Source of the DNA: Streptomyces sp. NBC_01451
GTDB lineage: Bacteria; Actinomycetota; Actinomycetes; Streptomycetales; Streptomycetaceae
Length of the DNA: 64,000 bases
Reading direction: 5' to 3'
NCBI RefSeq assembly: GCF_036227485.1
Contig: NZ_CP109479.1
Coordinates: 2,108,001 to 2,172,000 of the forward strand
Shown here: one piece after another, positions 50,775 to 59,420 of the stretch
How the letters are laid out: every line of letters starts with the position of its first letter
How positions within the stretch are numbered: the first letter of the stretch is position 1
Translations under genes and position numbers: made by a program
Notes under the pieces: model-generated
What the model saw: the letters and a program-made list of their open reading frames with translations, nothing else
Told to the model about the DNA's origin: nothing
Database searches by the model: none

Positions 50775-51500
50775 ATGACCACCGTACTCATCGTCAACGA
50801 CCAGGCCCTGCAACGTCTCGGCCTGCGCATGTTCCTGGAAACCCAGCCCGACCTCACGGTCGTGGGCGAGGCGACCGACTGCGCCCAAGCGGTCCGGGCC
50901 GCCACCGCCCTCCGGCCCGACGTCGTCCTCCTGGACCCGGGCCCGACGGACGCCGACCGCGTTCGGGCCGTACGCCGCATCACCCGAACCGACTGCCATG
51001 CCAAGGCGTCATGCTCCGAGCCGCCCGGCCCACTCCCCCCGCGGGTACTCGTGCTGATCGCGTCCGACGGCGACGAGTACGCCTGCGCCACCCTGCGCGC
51101 GGGCGCCGACGGAATCCTCCTCAAGGACGCCCTCCCCGAAGAACTCGCCGCGGCCGTGCGCATCGTCGCGCTGGGAGGCTCGGTTCTGTCCCCCCGCCTC
51201 ACGCGCGCCCTGATCGAGGCCGTCCGGGAACGGGACTCCACCGACGAGCCCGACCGAGGCCGGCGGCTGTCCCGCCTCACCGAACGCGAAACCGAGGTGC
51301 TCGCCGCTCTCGCCTCCGGCTGGAGCAACTCGGAGATCGCCGAACAGCTGTCGATAGCGCCGACCACGGTCAAGACCCACATCAGCAGCATCCTCGCCAA
51401 GATCGGCGCCCGCGCCCGGGTGCAGGCCGTCGTGTTCGCCTACGAGACAGGCCTGGTCAGGCCGCCTTGGCAGCAGCCCCGCCCACCCGAATCGACCTGA
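50775..51500 (+). CDS. Orphan NarL-type regulator with altered receiver domain
   Basis: 241 residues, clearly a paralogue of the regulator at 49626 (both start MTTVLIV-DQALQR and keep GLVRP at the end). In the receiver the first acidic residue is Asn (VNDQ for VDDQ), the phospho-Asp remains but its M-P-G-M-D-G environment has become LLDPGPTDADR, and a 14-17-residue insert with two Cys (TDCHAKASCSEPPGPLP) separates the two halves. The LuxR-type DNA-binding domain is intact (LTERETEVLAALASGWSNSE, IAEQLSIAPTTVKTHISSIL). It probably binds DNA without normal phosphorylation. No kinase is adjacent. Confidence 0.88.
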   Translation: MTTVLIVNDQALQRLGLRMFLETQPDLTVVGEATDCAQAVRAATALRPDVVLLDPGPTDADRVRAVRRITRTDCHAKASCSEPPGPLPPRVLVLIASDGDEYACATLRAGADGILLKDALPEELAAAVRIVALGGSVLSPRLTRALIEAVRERDSTDEPDRGRRLSRLTERETEVLAALASGWSNSEIAEQLSIAPTTVKTHISSILAKIGARARVQAVVFAYETGLVRPPWQQPRPPEST

Positions 51501-51542
51501 CCGAACACCAACACGTCGAGGTGTCCCTGTCCCCACGCCGTC

Positions 51543-51638
51543 GGCAGCGGCGACCGCCACCCACTGGCCGGCATCGCCCACGCCCACGAACGGGTCGACG
51601 CGGGCACGCGCGGCCGGGTGCTGGTCACCGTCCCGCGC
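51543..51638 (+). pseudogene. Relic of a medium-chain dehydrogenase (quinone oxidoreductase-like) C-terminus
   Basis: GSGDRHPLAGIAHAHERVDA followed by GTRGRVLVTVPRW resembles the tail of zinc-independent NADP-dependent quinone oxidoreductases (pattern: FPL-x-x-A-x-AH-x-x-x-x-x-G-x-x-x-GK-x-VL-x-V). No upstream part is preserved. The remainder of 51501-51869 shows no supported gene. Confidence 0.45.
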
Positions 51639-51869
51639 TGGAGGGAACGCTCCGTCGTACGCCCCGCCCGGACGGCCACCGCCCCCTGGAGGCCCTGCGC
51701 CCTCACTCGATAAACGCTGGTCAGGCACACTCTCATTGTCAGCTCCACAAGCCCGAGCCACTTCGATGACCGTGAAAGTGACAGTGGGCAGGTCGAAGGA
51801 CTTGTCGACTCTCATTCCCAGCGGCCCGCCCTCACCACCCCGACCTCAAGACGAAGAAGGTGCCGACAG

Positions 51870-53336
51870 GTGTCCAGGGAATCCACGGGGACCACCCAGC
51901 CCACCGAGACCGCCGAGACCAAGGACCGCAAGAACCGCCTCTACCCGTCCGTATCCCCGCAGCTGGCCGAGCTGATGACGACGGGGTGGGCCGACACCGA
52001 GCTGCGGGACCTGCGCCCGATCGAGCAGGCGCCCTACGCCGCCGAGCGCCGCGCCGCCCTCTCCGCCCGGTTCCCCGGCGAGCGTCTGATCGTCCCGGCC
52101 GGCAACCTCAAGGTCCGCGCCAACGACACGCACTACCCGTTCCGTCCGTCCACCGAGTACGTCCATCTCACGGGCGACCAGACCGAGGACGCGCTCCTCG
52201 TCCTCGAACCCCGCGCGGACGGCGCCGGTCATGACGCCGTCGCCTACCTCCTGCCCCGCTCCGACCGGCAGAGCGGCGAGTTCTGGCAGGGCGCGGCCAA
52301 GGGCGAGCTGTGGGTCGGCCGCCGTCACTCCCTCGCGGAGGCCGAGCAGCTCCTCGGCCTGCCCTGCCGTGACGTCCGCGAGGCCGCCGACGAGCTGCGC
52401 GCGGCCCCCGCCGTCCCCACCAGGATCGTGCGCGGCTACGACGCCGGGCTGGAAGCCGCCGTGCCGACGGACGAGGAGCGTGACACCGAGCTGAAGTCGG
52501 TCCTGTCCGACCTGCGGCTGGTGAAGGACGACTGGGAGATCGGCGAGATGCGCAAGGCGGTCGACTCGACCGTGCGTGGATTCGTGGATGTGGTGAAGGA
52601 GTTGTCGACCGCGATCGCCACCTCGGAGCGCTGGATCGAGGGAACCTTCTTCCGCCGCGCCCGACTTGAGGGCAACGACATCGGCTACGGCTCGATCTGC
52701 GCCGCCGGCGAGCACGCCACGATCATGCACTGGGTCCGCAACGACGGCGAAGTCCGGCCGGGCGAACTGCTGTTGCTCGACGCGGGCGTGGAGACGAACT
52801 CCCTCTACACCGCCGACGTCACCCGCACCCTCCCCATCAGCGGCACCTTCTCCCCGCTCCAGCGCAAGATCTACGACGCGGTGTACGAGGCGCAGGAGGC
52901 CGGCATCCGGACGGTCAAGCCCGGTGCCGCGTACCGGGACTTCCACGTCGCCGCCCAGCGGTACCTGGCCGGGAAGCTCGTCGAGTGGGGCCTCCTGGAG
53001 GGCGACCCGGAGGACGTGTACGAGCTGGCCCTCCAGCGCCGATTCACCATGGCCGGCACCGGTCACATGCTCGGCCTGGACGTGCACGACTGCGCCAAGT
53101 CCCGTACCGAGCTGTACGTCGACGGCACCCTCGAACCCGGCATGATCCTCACGGTGGAGCCGGGCCTGTACTTCCAGCCGGACGACCTGACCGTGCCGGC
53201 GGAGTACCGGGGCATCGGGGTCCGGATCGAGGACGACATCCTCGTGACGGCGGACGGTCACGAGAACCTGTCGGCCGGGCTGCCCCGTACGTCCGACGAG
53301 GTCGAGGCATGGATGCGGGGGCTGACCGGCGCGTAG
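51870..53336 (+). CDS. pepP: Xaa-Pro aminopeptidase (aminopeptidase P)
   Basis: 488 residues from a GTG at 51870. The N-terminal AMP_N domain (RRAALSARFPGERLIVPAGN, YPFRPSTEYVHLTG) is followed by a pita-bread domain with the two-metal ligands: both Asp in LLLLDAGVETNSLYTADVTR, His in AGTGHMLGLDVHD, Glu in LEPGMILTVEPGLYF and Glu in GIGVRIEDDILVT. It removes the N-terminal residue before proline. It is probably transcribed alone. The upstream regulators are 370 bases away. Confidence 0.95.
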   Translation: MSRESTGTTQPTETAETKDRKNRLYPSVSPQLAELMTTGWADTELRDLRPIEQAPYAAERRAALSARFPGERLIVPAGNLKVRANDTHYPFRPSTEYVHLTGDQTEDALLVLEPRADGAGHDAVAYLLPRSDRQSGEFWQGAAKGELWVGRRHSLAEAEQLLGLPCRDVREAADELRAAPAVPTRIVRGYDAGLEAAVPTDEERDTELKSVLSDLRLVKDDWEIGEMRKAVDSTVRGFVDVVKELSTAIATSERWIEGTFFRRARLEGNDIGYGSICAAGEHATIMHWVRNDGEVRPGELLLLDAGVETNSLYTADVTRTLPISGTFSPLQRKIYDAVYEAQEAGIRTVKPGAAYRDFHVAAQRYLAGKLVEWGLLEGDPEDVYELALQRRFTMAGTGHMLGLDVHDCAKSRTELYVDGTLEPGMILTVEPGLYFQPDDLTVPAEYRGIGVRIEDDILVTADGHENLSAGLPRTSDEVEAWMRGLTGA

Positions 53337-53379
53337 CACCGGCCGGCCCCCGTCGGTCCCGTGGGGCCGGGCGCGCGGG

Positions 53380-53853
53380 TCAGACCTCCGTGAGGACGAC
53401 CTCCTGGACCTGCTCCGAGCGGACGGTCGGCATCGGGATGAAGCCCGAGCGGCGGAACTCCACCAGGCTGGTCTTCACCCGCACCGGGCCGGGCTCGTAG
53501 GCGCCCGGCTCGGTGGCCTTGGTGTTCGACCACTGGTGCCAGGAGCCGTCACAGCTGGCGGGGATGCTGTCCATGCCGTACCAGACGTTCTCGCCGCGCT
53601 CGACCGAGGCCGCGACGCGGACGGAGTCGCCGGTGCTGAGGCAGCGGTAGCTGCCGGAGAGCGTGAGCTCGCCGTCGGACGTGATGCTGCCGGATTCGAC
53701 CGTCACCCGGTCGAAGCCCTCGTCCGCGGCCTGGGCCGCCGTCGCGGCCGGGGCCACGGTCAGCAGCACGGCGCCGGCGGCGACGGCCGCGGCACGGCAG
53801 AGGGACGAGAACGCCGGGAAGGACCGGAAGGCCGGCGGGAAGGACAGTGACAT
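53380..53853 (-). CDS. Secreted DUF6299-like protein
   Basis: 157 residues from the ATG at 53853 (AAGGAGG seven bases ahead). A signal peptide (LCRAAAVAAGAVLLTVAPAA then TAAQAA) precedes a beta-rich domain with DRVTVESGSITSDGELTLSG, a Cys pair (SYRCLSTG and IPASCDGSWHQW) that may form a disulfide, and EVVLTEV at the end. The role is unknown. It is convergent with pepP and monocistronic. Confidence 0.78.
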   Translation of the reverse strand: MSLSFPPAFRSFPAFSSLCRAAAVAAGAVLLTVAPAATAAQAADEGFDRVTVESGSITSDGELTLSGSYRCLSTGDSVRVAASVERGENVWYGMDSIPASCDGSWHQWSNTKATEPGAYEPGPVRVKTSLVEFRRSGFIPMPTVRSEQVQEVVLTEV

Positions 53854-54165
53854 GGGGAAACCTCCTTGGGGGGACTCCACAGGTACTGGTCCCACGCGCC
53901 CGCGCGCGTGATCATCACCCCTTCGTCGGCGAGTCGCGCGCTCCGACTGCCACGCTTTTCGGATCATTTCCGCAGGTCGGGTCCGAATGTCAGGGTGGTG
54001 TCACAGCACGTCCGCGTGGTGTCACGCTTCCCCGGCACGACTTGGCGCGGAGCCCCCGGCACGGGCATCGTCAGAAGTGGCAAGGAACCGAGGATCCACC
54101 GCACCACCGCACCACCGCACCACCGCATCGCACCCGAGCACCCGCATCCGATCCGGAGGCACACC

Positions 54166-54354
54166 ATGTGTTCACACCAGCCCCCGTGCCCCTCGGCCGA
54201 CCGTCCCGACCGCGACGCCGCGCACATCGTCGCCTTCCACCCCGAGCAGGGCTGGAACCTCCTGTGCAACGGTGCGATCGTCTTCGACGACACCGGCGAG
54301 CTGCTGCCCGACGGCAGCGTGATCACCCCGCACCGTCTGACCGCTGCGGCCTGA
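54166..54354 (+). CDS. DUF5999 small protein
   Basis: 62 residues, CGGAGG seven bases before the ATG. MCSHQPPCPSADRPDRDAAH, IVAFHPEQGWNLLCNGAIVF and DDTGELLPDGSVITPHRL are the conserved Streptomyces DUF5999 features. The N-terminal C-x-H-x4-C pattern could bind zinc. The function is unknown. A short run of CACCACCG-like repeats lies upstream at about 54095-54125. Confidence 0.85.
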   Translation: MCSHQPPCPSADRPDRDAAHIVAFHPEQGWNLLCNGAIVFDDTGELLPDGSVITPHRLTAAA

Positions 54355-54391
54355 ACCACCCGGGGCCCCGGCCCACCGGTCCGCCGACTCG

Positions 54392-54790
54392 CTACGGCAG
54401 CACCGCGAAGCCGTCGAGCTCGACCAGGGCCCGTTCGTCCCACAGCCGTACGATCCCGACCACCGCCATCGCCGGATAGTCGCGCCCCGCCAAGCTCCGC
54501 CAGATACGGCCGAGTCGAGGGGCCTGGGCGCGGTATTCGGCGACGTCCGTGGCGTACACGGTGACGCGGGCCAGGTCGGCGGGCGTACCGCCGGCCGCGT
54601 GGAGTGCGGCGAGGAGATTCCCGAGGGCCCGCTCGAACTGCTCGGGCAGGGTGTCCCCCACGACCTTCCCGTCGGCGTCGAGCGCGGTCTGCCCGGCGAG
54701 GAACACGATCCGGGAGCCGGTGGCGACGACGGCGTGCGAGAAGCCGGCGGGCGGCGAGAGACCGTCGGGATTGACGCGCTCGGCACTCAT
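54392..54790 (-). CDS. RidA-family enamine/imine deaminase
   Basis: 132 residues. RidA features: RVNPDGLSPPAGFSHAVVAT (active-site Tyr position replaced by Phe/His), FLAGQTALDADGKVVGDTLP and ARVTVYATDVAEYRAQAPRL (conserved Arg). The C-terminus VELDGFAVLP closes the trimer fold. RidA proteins hydrolyse reactive enamines or imines and release ammonia. Its ATG overlaps the acyl-CoA dehydrogenase stop (ATGA), so it belongs to the aryl-CoA cluster, where an amino-cyclohexene intermediate is expected. Confidence 0.85.
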   Translation of the reverse strand: MSAERVNPDGLSPPAGFSHAVVATGSRIVFLAGQTALDADGKVVGDTLPEQFERALGNLLAALHAAGGTPADLARVTVYATDVAEYRAQAPRLGRIWRSLAGRDYPAMAVVGIVRLWDERALVELDGFAVLP

Positions 54791-55953
54791 TCGGCACCCG
54801 TCCCTTCGGCCAGGCCCGGCGAGCCCTTCGAACCCTGCGAGCCCCTGTACAACTCCTTCGCGATGACCGTCCGTTGGACTTCGCTCGCGCCCTCGTAGAT
54901 GCGCGGTGCCCGCACCTCCCGGTAGAGGTGTTCGAGGAGGTGGCCGCGCCGCAGCGCCCGGGCGCCGTGCAGTTGGACGGCCGCGTCGACGACGTACTGC
55001 GCGGTCTCGGTGGCCAGCAGCTTCGCCATCGCGGCGCGCCCGGGGACGTCCTGGCCGCCTTCGTCGTACGCCGCCGCTGCCGCGTAGACCATCAGCCGGG
55101 CCGCCTCGGTGCGCAGGGCCATCTCGGCGACCTGGTGGGCGACGGCCTGGAGATCCTTCAACTTGCCGCCGAACGCGTCCCGTTGGCCGGTGTGGGCGAG
55201 GGTCGCGTCCAAGGCCGCCTGGGCCATGCCGACCGCGAAGGCGCCGACGCTCGGCCGGAACAGGTTCAACGTGCCCATGGCGACCCGGAATCCGCGGTCG
55301 GGTTCGCCGATGACGTCGTCCGCGGTCACCGGTACGGCGTCGAGGGCGAGGGCGCCGATGGGGTGCGGGGAGAGCATGTCGAGGGCGCTGCCGGTGAGGC
55401 CGGGCCGGTCGGCGGGGAGGAGGAACGCCGTGACTCCACGGGCCCCGGCTCCCACTGTCGTACGGGCGAAGACGGTGTAGAAGTCGGCCTCGGGGGCGTT
55501 GGAGATCCAGCACTTCTCGCCGGTGAGGCGCCAGCCGGAGGGGCCGTCGGGGGTGGCCGTGAGCGAGAGGGCCGCCGCGTCGGAGCCCGCGCCCGGCTCG
55601 CTCAGCGCGAACGCGGCCACCGCGCTGCCCTCGCTCACCCGGGGCAGCCAGCGTTCGCGCTGGGCCGGCGTCCCGTGGGCGTGGACGGGGTGGGCGCCGA
55701 GGCCCTGGAGGGCGAGGGCGGTCTCCGCCTCGGTGCAGGAGCGGGCGAGGGACTCCCGCATCAGGCACAGGTCGAGTGCCCCGGAGGTGAACAGCCGGGA
55801 GAGCAGGCCGAGTCGGCCGAGTTCGGCGACGAGGGGACGGTTGACTCGGCCCGGTTCGCCCTTGTCGGCGAGTGGGCGCAGCCGGTCGGCGGCCAGCGTG
55901 CGCAGCTCGGCACACCAGGCGGCCTGACCCGGTTCGAGCGAGAATGCGGGCAT
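54787..55953 (-). CDS. Acyl-CoA dehydrogenase
   Basis: 388 residues from the ATG at 55953. FAD and substrate motifs AAFALSEPGAGSDAAALSLT and GWRLTGEKCWISNAPEADFY, the C-terminal catalytic region LHGARALRRGHLLEHLYREV and RAPRIYEGASEVQRTVIAKE (Glu of Y-E-G-x-x-E). The family introduces a double bond next to the thioester. It is divergent from the CoA ligase and shares its operator. In an aminobenzoyl-CoA route it would act during ring beta-oxidation. Confidence 0.93.
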   Translation of the reverse strand: MPAFSLEPGQAAWCAELRTLAADRLRPLADKGEPGRVNRPLVAELGRLGLLSRLFTSGALDLCLMRESLARSCTEAETALALQGLGAHPVHAHGTPAQRERWLPRVSEGSAVAAFALSEPGAGSDAAALSLTATPDGPSGWRLTGEKCWISNAPEADFYTVFARTTVGAGARGVTAFLLPADRPGLTGSALDMLSPHPIGALALDAVPVTADDVIGEPDRGFRVAMGTLNLFRPSVGAFAVGMAQAALDATLAHTGQRDAFGGKLKDLQAVAHQVAEMALRTEAARLMVYAAAAAYDEGGQDVPGRAAMAKLLATETAQYVVDAAVQLHGARALRRGHLLEHLYREVRAPRIYEGASEVQRTVIAKELYRGSQGSKGSPGLAEGTGAE

Positions 55954-55996
55954 CGCCGGTCCTCCCTCCGAGGCCACCGGTCGCGACCCCTCCCCG

Positions 55997-56040
55997 ACGG
56001 TATCGCGCACCGTTGACTGTCGTCACCAACACGATACGCT
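55997..56040. promoter_or_regulatory. Divergent promoters overlapping a TGACTGTCGTCA operator
   Basis: The operator is 56014-56025. Leftward: GTGACG (-35, complement of 56021-56026), 18 bases, TACCGT (-10, complement of 55997-56002), giving a leader of about 37 bases to the acyl-CoA dehydrogenase ATG. Rightward: TTGACT (56013-56018), 16 bases, TACGCT (56035-56040), about 45 bases before the ligase ATG. Both -35 boxes lie inside the operator. The same site recurs at 62671. Confidence 0.65.
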
Positions 56041-56090
56041 CGTTCTGCGAGCCCACCAGTACGCCCACCACGGCAAGGGGGCGACCCGCC

Positions 56091-57755
56091 ATGGACCCCA
56101 CGCACTCCAGGCAGCCCGGGTACGGCAGGGTTCCCGAGGACCGCGCCGACGCCACCGCCCGGCGGATCCCCTCGGCCCACGTCGACACCTTCGCGCGCGA
56201 CCATCTGCCGCCCCCGGACCAGTGGCCCGACCTCCGCCTCGACCTGCCCGAACTGCGCTACCCCGACCGGCTGAACTGCGCGGCCGAGCTGCTGGACGGG
56301 CCCGCGGCCGGACGCCCCGCGTTCCGTACCGCCACCGGCGAGGTGTGGACGTACGGCGAGCTGCGCACCCGCGTCGACCGGGTCGCGCATGTCCTGACCC
56401 GGGATCTCGGGGTCGTCCCCGGCAACCGTGTCCTCCTGCGCGGTCCCACCACACCGTGGCTCGCGGCCTGCTGGCTGGCGGTGCTGAAGGCGGGCGCGGT
56501 CGCGGTCACCGTGCTGGCCCAGCAGCGTCCGCACGAGCTGCGCACGATGTGCGGGATCGCCCAGGTGCGGCACGCGCTGTGCGACATCCGGGCCCTCGAC
56601 GACCTCGCCAAGGCGGAGGTACCGGGGCTGCGGATCACGACGTACGGCGGCGACGGCCTCGACGACCTGCTGAACCGTCCGGTGCCGGGCACCCCGTATC
56701 CCGCCGTGGACACCGCGGCCGACGACGTGGCGCTGATCGCGTTCACGTCCGGGACCACCGGCCGCCCGAAAGGGTGCATGCACTTCCACCGGGACGTGCT
56801 CGCCGTCGCCGACACGTTCTCGCGGCACGTGCTGAAGCCGCGCGCGGACGACGTGTTCGCGGGCAGTCCGCCGCTCGGTTTCACCTTCGGGCTCGGCGGT
56901 CTGGTGGTCTTCCCGATGCGGGCCGGGGCCAGCGCGCTCCTCCTCGAACAGGCGGGACCCAAACAGCTGTTGCCGGCCATCGCCGAGCACCGCGTCTCGG
57001 TGCTGTTCACCGCGCCGACGGCGTACCGCGCGATGCTCGACGAGCTGGACGCGTACGACACCGGTTCGCTGCGCCGCTGCGTCTCGGCGGGCGAGAACCT
57101 CCCCGAGGCCACCTGGCGGGCCTGGTACGAGCACACCGGCCTGCGGCTGATCAACGGCATCGGCGCGACCGAACTGCTGCACATCTTCATCTCGGCGGCC
57201 GACCAGGACATCAGGCCCGGCACGACCGGGATTCCGGTGCCGGGCTGGCACGCGCGCGTGCAGGACGAGAACGGCGAGCCGGTGCCGGACGGCACGCCCG
57301 GGCTGCTCGCGGTGCGCGGCCCGGTCGGGTGCCGGTATCTCGCCGATCCGCGCCAGGACGCGTATGTGCGGGGTGGCTGGAACATCACCGGGGACACGTA
57401 CGTCCGGGAGAGCGACGGCTACTTCCGCTATGTGGCCCGGGCCGACGACATGATCATCTCGGCCGGGTACAACATCGCGGGCCCGGAGGTCGAGGAGACG
57501 CTGCTGCGCCATCCGGACGTCGTGGAGACGGCCGTGGTGGGACGGGAGGACGAGTCGCGCGGTCAGGTCGTGGTGGCGTACGCCGTGCTCAGGGAGGGCG
57601 TACGCCAGGACGCGGAGGCGCTGCGCGCGTTCGTCAGGGAGGAGCTGGCACCGTACAAGTGTCCGCGCGAGATCGTCTTCCTGGACGCCCTGCCGCGGAC
57701 GGCGACGGGCAAGCTCCAACGCTTCCGGCTGCGCACCGACGCGAGGCCGATCTGA
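56091..57755 (+). CDS. Benzoate/2-aminobenzoate-CoA ligase family AMP-binding enzyme
   Basis: 554 residues. The P-loop is ALIAFTSGTTGRPKGCMHFH; A5 is LINGIGATELLHIFISA; A7-A8 GGWNITGDTYVRESDGYFRY and VARADDMIISAGYNIAGPEV; A10 catalytic Lys in LPRTATGKLQRFRL. The overall form (FARDHLPPPDQWPDLRLDLP start, G-A-T-E-L-L-H-I-F-I) is that of the benzoate and 2-aminobenzoate-CoA ligases. It activates an aromatic acid as its CoA thioester. With the fused monooxygenase nearby, anthranilate is the favoured substrate. Confidence 0.88.
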   Translation: MDPTHSRQPGYGRVPEDRADATARRIPSAHVDTFARDHLPPPDQWPDLRLDLPELRYPDRLNCAAELLDGPAAGRPAFRTATGEVWTYGELRTRVDRVAHVLTRDLGVVPGNRVLLRGPTTPWLAACWLAVLKAGAVAVTVLAQQRPHELRTMCGIAQVRHALCDIRALDDLAKAEVPGLRITTYGGDGLDDLLNRPVPGTPYPAVDTAADDVALIAFTSGTTGRPKGCMHFHRDVLAVADTFSRHVLKPRADDVFAGSPPLGFTFGLGGLVVFPMRAGASALLLEQAGPKQLLPAIAEHRVSVLFTAPTAYRAMLDELDAYDTGSLRRCVSAGENLPEATWRAWYEHTGLRLINGIGATELLHIFISAADQDIRPGTTGIPVPGWHARVQDENGEPVPDGTPGLLAVRGPVGCRYLADPRQDAYVRGGWNITGDTYVRESDGYFRYVARADDMIISAGYNIAGPEVEETLLRHPDVVETAVVGREDESRGQVVVAYAVLREGVRQDAEALRAFVREELAPYKCPREIVFLDALPRTATGKLQRFRLRTDARPI

Positions 57756-57785
57756 CGCCGTCCCGGCCCCGCCCTGAAGTGATCT

Positions 57786-57798
57786 TGACCGAAAGTCA
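57786..57798. promoter_or_regulatory. TGAC-N5-GTCA site at the paaX-like promoter
   Basis: TGACCGAAAGTCA overlaps a TTGACC -35-like hexamer (57785-57790), about 60 bases before the regulator start. The half-sites equal those at 56014 and 62671, but the spacer is one base longer. A weaker candidate for autoregulation. Confidence 0.4.
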
Positions 57799-57857
57799 TT
57801 CACCCGAGGTAGTTGACCAGCGGAAATGGCAAGCAGCAGTGATTCCGGCGGCCTAAA

Positions 57858-58673
57858 ATGATCAACGTGTCCGAACAGCACGCCCCGCGGTCTCTCATCG
57901 TCACGCTCTACGGCGCGTACGGCCGATTCATGCCCGGCCCGCTACCCGTCGCCGAGCTGATCCGGCTCCTCGCCGCGGTCGGCGTCGACGCGCCGTCCGT
58001 ACGGTCGTCCGTGTCCCGCCTGAAGCGGCGCGGCCTGCTCGTGCCGGCCCGTACGGCCCAGGGCGCGGCCGGGTACGAACTCTCGCCGGACGCCCGCCAG
58101 CTGCTCGACGACGGCGACCGGCGCGTGTACGCCGCCGCCCCTCCCCCGCTCGACGAGGGCTGGATCCTCGCCGTGTTCTCCGTCCCCGAGTCGGAGCGCC
58201 AGAAGCGCCATGTCCTCCGTTCCCGGCTGGCCGGACTCGGCTTCGGCACGGCCGCCCCGGGTGTGTGGGTGGCCCCGGCGCGCCTCTACGAGGAGACCCG
58301 CCACACCCTGGAGCGGCTGCGCCTCGACCCGTACGTCGACTTCTTCCGCGGCGAGCACCTGGGCTTCGCGGCGACGGTCGAGGCGGTCTCCCGCTGGTGG
58401 GACCTGGCCGCGATCGCCAAGGAGCACGAGGCCTTCCTCGACCGCCACGCGCGCGTGCTGCACGACTGGGAGAAGCGCGCGGACACCCCGCCGGCGGAGG
58501 CGTACCGCGACTATCTGATGGCGCTGGACTCCTGGCGCCACCTGCCGTACGCCGACCCGGGCCTGCCCGCCCACCTGCTCCCGGCGGACTGGCCGGGCGT
58601 ACGCTCGGCTGCCGTCTTCCAGGGGCTGCACGCCCGGCTGCGGGACGCGGGGGCGGCATTCGCGGGGGTGTGA
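57858..58673 (+). CDS. PaaX-family transcriptional regulator
   Basis: 271 residues. The N-terminal winged helix reads SLIVTLYGAYGRFMPGPLPV, ELIRLLAAVGVDAPSVRSSV and SRLKRRGLLVPARTAQGAAG; the central domain has WILAVFSVPESERQKRHVLR and GFGTAAPGVWVAPARL; the C-terminal domain DYLMALDSWRHLPYADPGLP. PaaX proteins repress aromatic catabolism genes and are released by aryl-CoA thioesters. It is in the middle of the aryl-CoA cluster and is the natural candidate for binding the shared TGACTGTCGTCA sites. Confidence 0.9.
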   Translation: MINVSEQHAPRSLIVTLYGAYGRFMPGPLPVAELIRLLAAVGVDAPSVRSSVSRLKRRGLLVPARTAQGAAGYELSPDARQLLDDGDRRVYAAAPPPLDEGWILAVFSVPESERQKRHVLRSRLAGLGFGTAAPGVWVAPARLYEETRHTLERLRLDPYVDFFRGEHLGFAATVEAVSRWWDLAAIAKEHEAFLDRHARVLHDWEKRADTPPAEAYRDYLMALDSWRHLPYADPGLPAHLLPADWPGVRSAAVFQGLHARLRDAGAAFAGV

Positions 58674-58790
58674 CCTCAGCCACATCGGGCGTCACTCACG
58701 CAACCCTCAGGTTCCTCTTCGCCTCTTCTCAAGTTTCTTACCTAGCGTCCGGGGGGCCGCACGCGGGGAGAGAGACGAGGACTGTTGCGT

Positions 58791-59360
58791 ATGACCACCA
58801 CGGCCAGGCCCACGGGACCCACCAGGGCTCGGGGAGCCACCGTCTGGCTCACCGGGCTGCCGAGCGCGGGTAAGACGACGATCGCCCAGGTGCTCGGTGA
58901 GCGGCTGCGCGCCGAGGGACGCCGGGTGGAGATCCTCGACGGCGACGAGATCCGCCGCTTCCTCTCCGCGGGCCTCGGCTTCTCCCGCGAGGACCGCAAC
59001 ACCAACGTCCAGCGCATCGGGCTCGTCTCCGAGGTGCTGGCCCGCAACGGCGTCCTGTCCATCGTCCCGGTGATCGCCCCGTACGCCGACAGCCGCGAGG
59101 CGGTACGCAAACGGCACGACGCGAGCGGGACGCCGTACATCGAGGTGCATGTCGCGACTCCGGTGGAGGTGTGCGGCGAGCGGGACGTGAAGGGCCTGTA
59201 CGCCCGGCAGGCGGCGGGCCGGCTGACCGGCCTGACCGGCGTCGACGACCCGTACGAGCCCCCGGTGGACCCGGCGTTGACCCTGCCGACGCAGGAGCAG
59301 ACCCCGGCGGAGTCGGCGGACGCGGTGTACGCGGTGCTGGCCGAGCGGGGGCTCGTGTGA
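58791..59360 (+). CDS. cysC: Adenylylsulfate (APS) kinase
   Basis: 189 residues from the ATG at 58791 (GAGG ten bases ahead; a TTG at 58785 is the alternative). P-loop VWLTGLPSAGKTTIAQ, then ILDGDEIRRFLSAGLGFSRE, DRNTNVQRIGLVSEVLARNG and SIVPVIAPYADSREAVRKRH correspond to the CysC pattern (D-G-D, R-x-N, I-x-P-x). It phosphorylates APS to PAPS, the sulfate donor. No sulfate adenylyltransferase or sulfotransferase is in the window, so its link to the aryl-CoA genes around it is unclear. Confidence 0.85.
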   Translation: MTTTARPTGPTRARGATVWLTGLPSAGKTTIAQVLGERLRAEGRRVEILDGDEIRRFLSAGLGFSREDRNTNVQRIGLVSEVLARNGVLSIVPVIAPYADSREAVRKRHDASGTPYIEVHVATPVEVCGERDVKGLYARQAAGRLTGLTGVDDPYEPPVDPALTLPTQEQTPAESADAVYAVLAERGLV

Positions 59361-59420
59361 GCGGGTTCCGGCCGGACGATCCGGCTGACGGTTCGACGTC
59401 GACGGCAGGGACGGCCGAGG

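Noticed and set aside
45490..51500. Horizontal transfer or mobile element bringing in the MMPL/two-component block
   Set aside because: No integrase, transposase, tRNA or terminal repeats, and codon usage looks the same as in the flanking genes.
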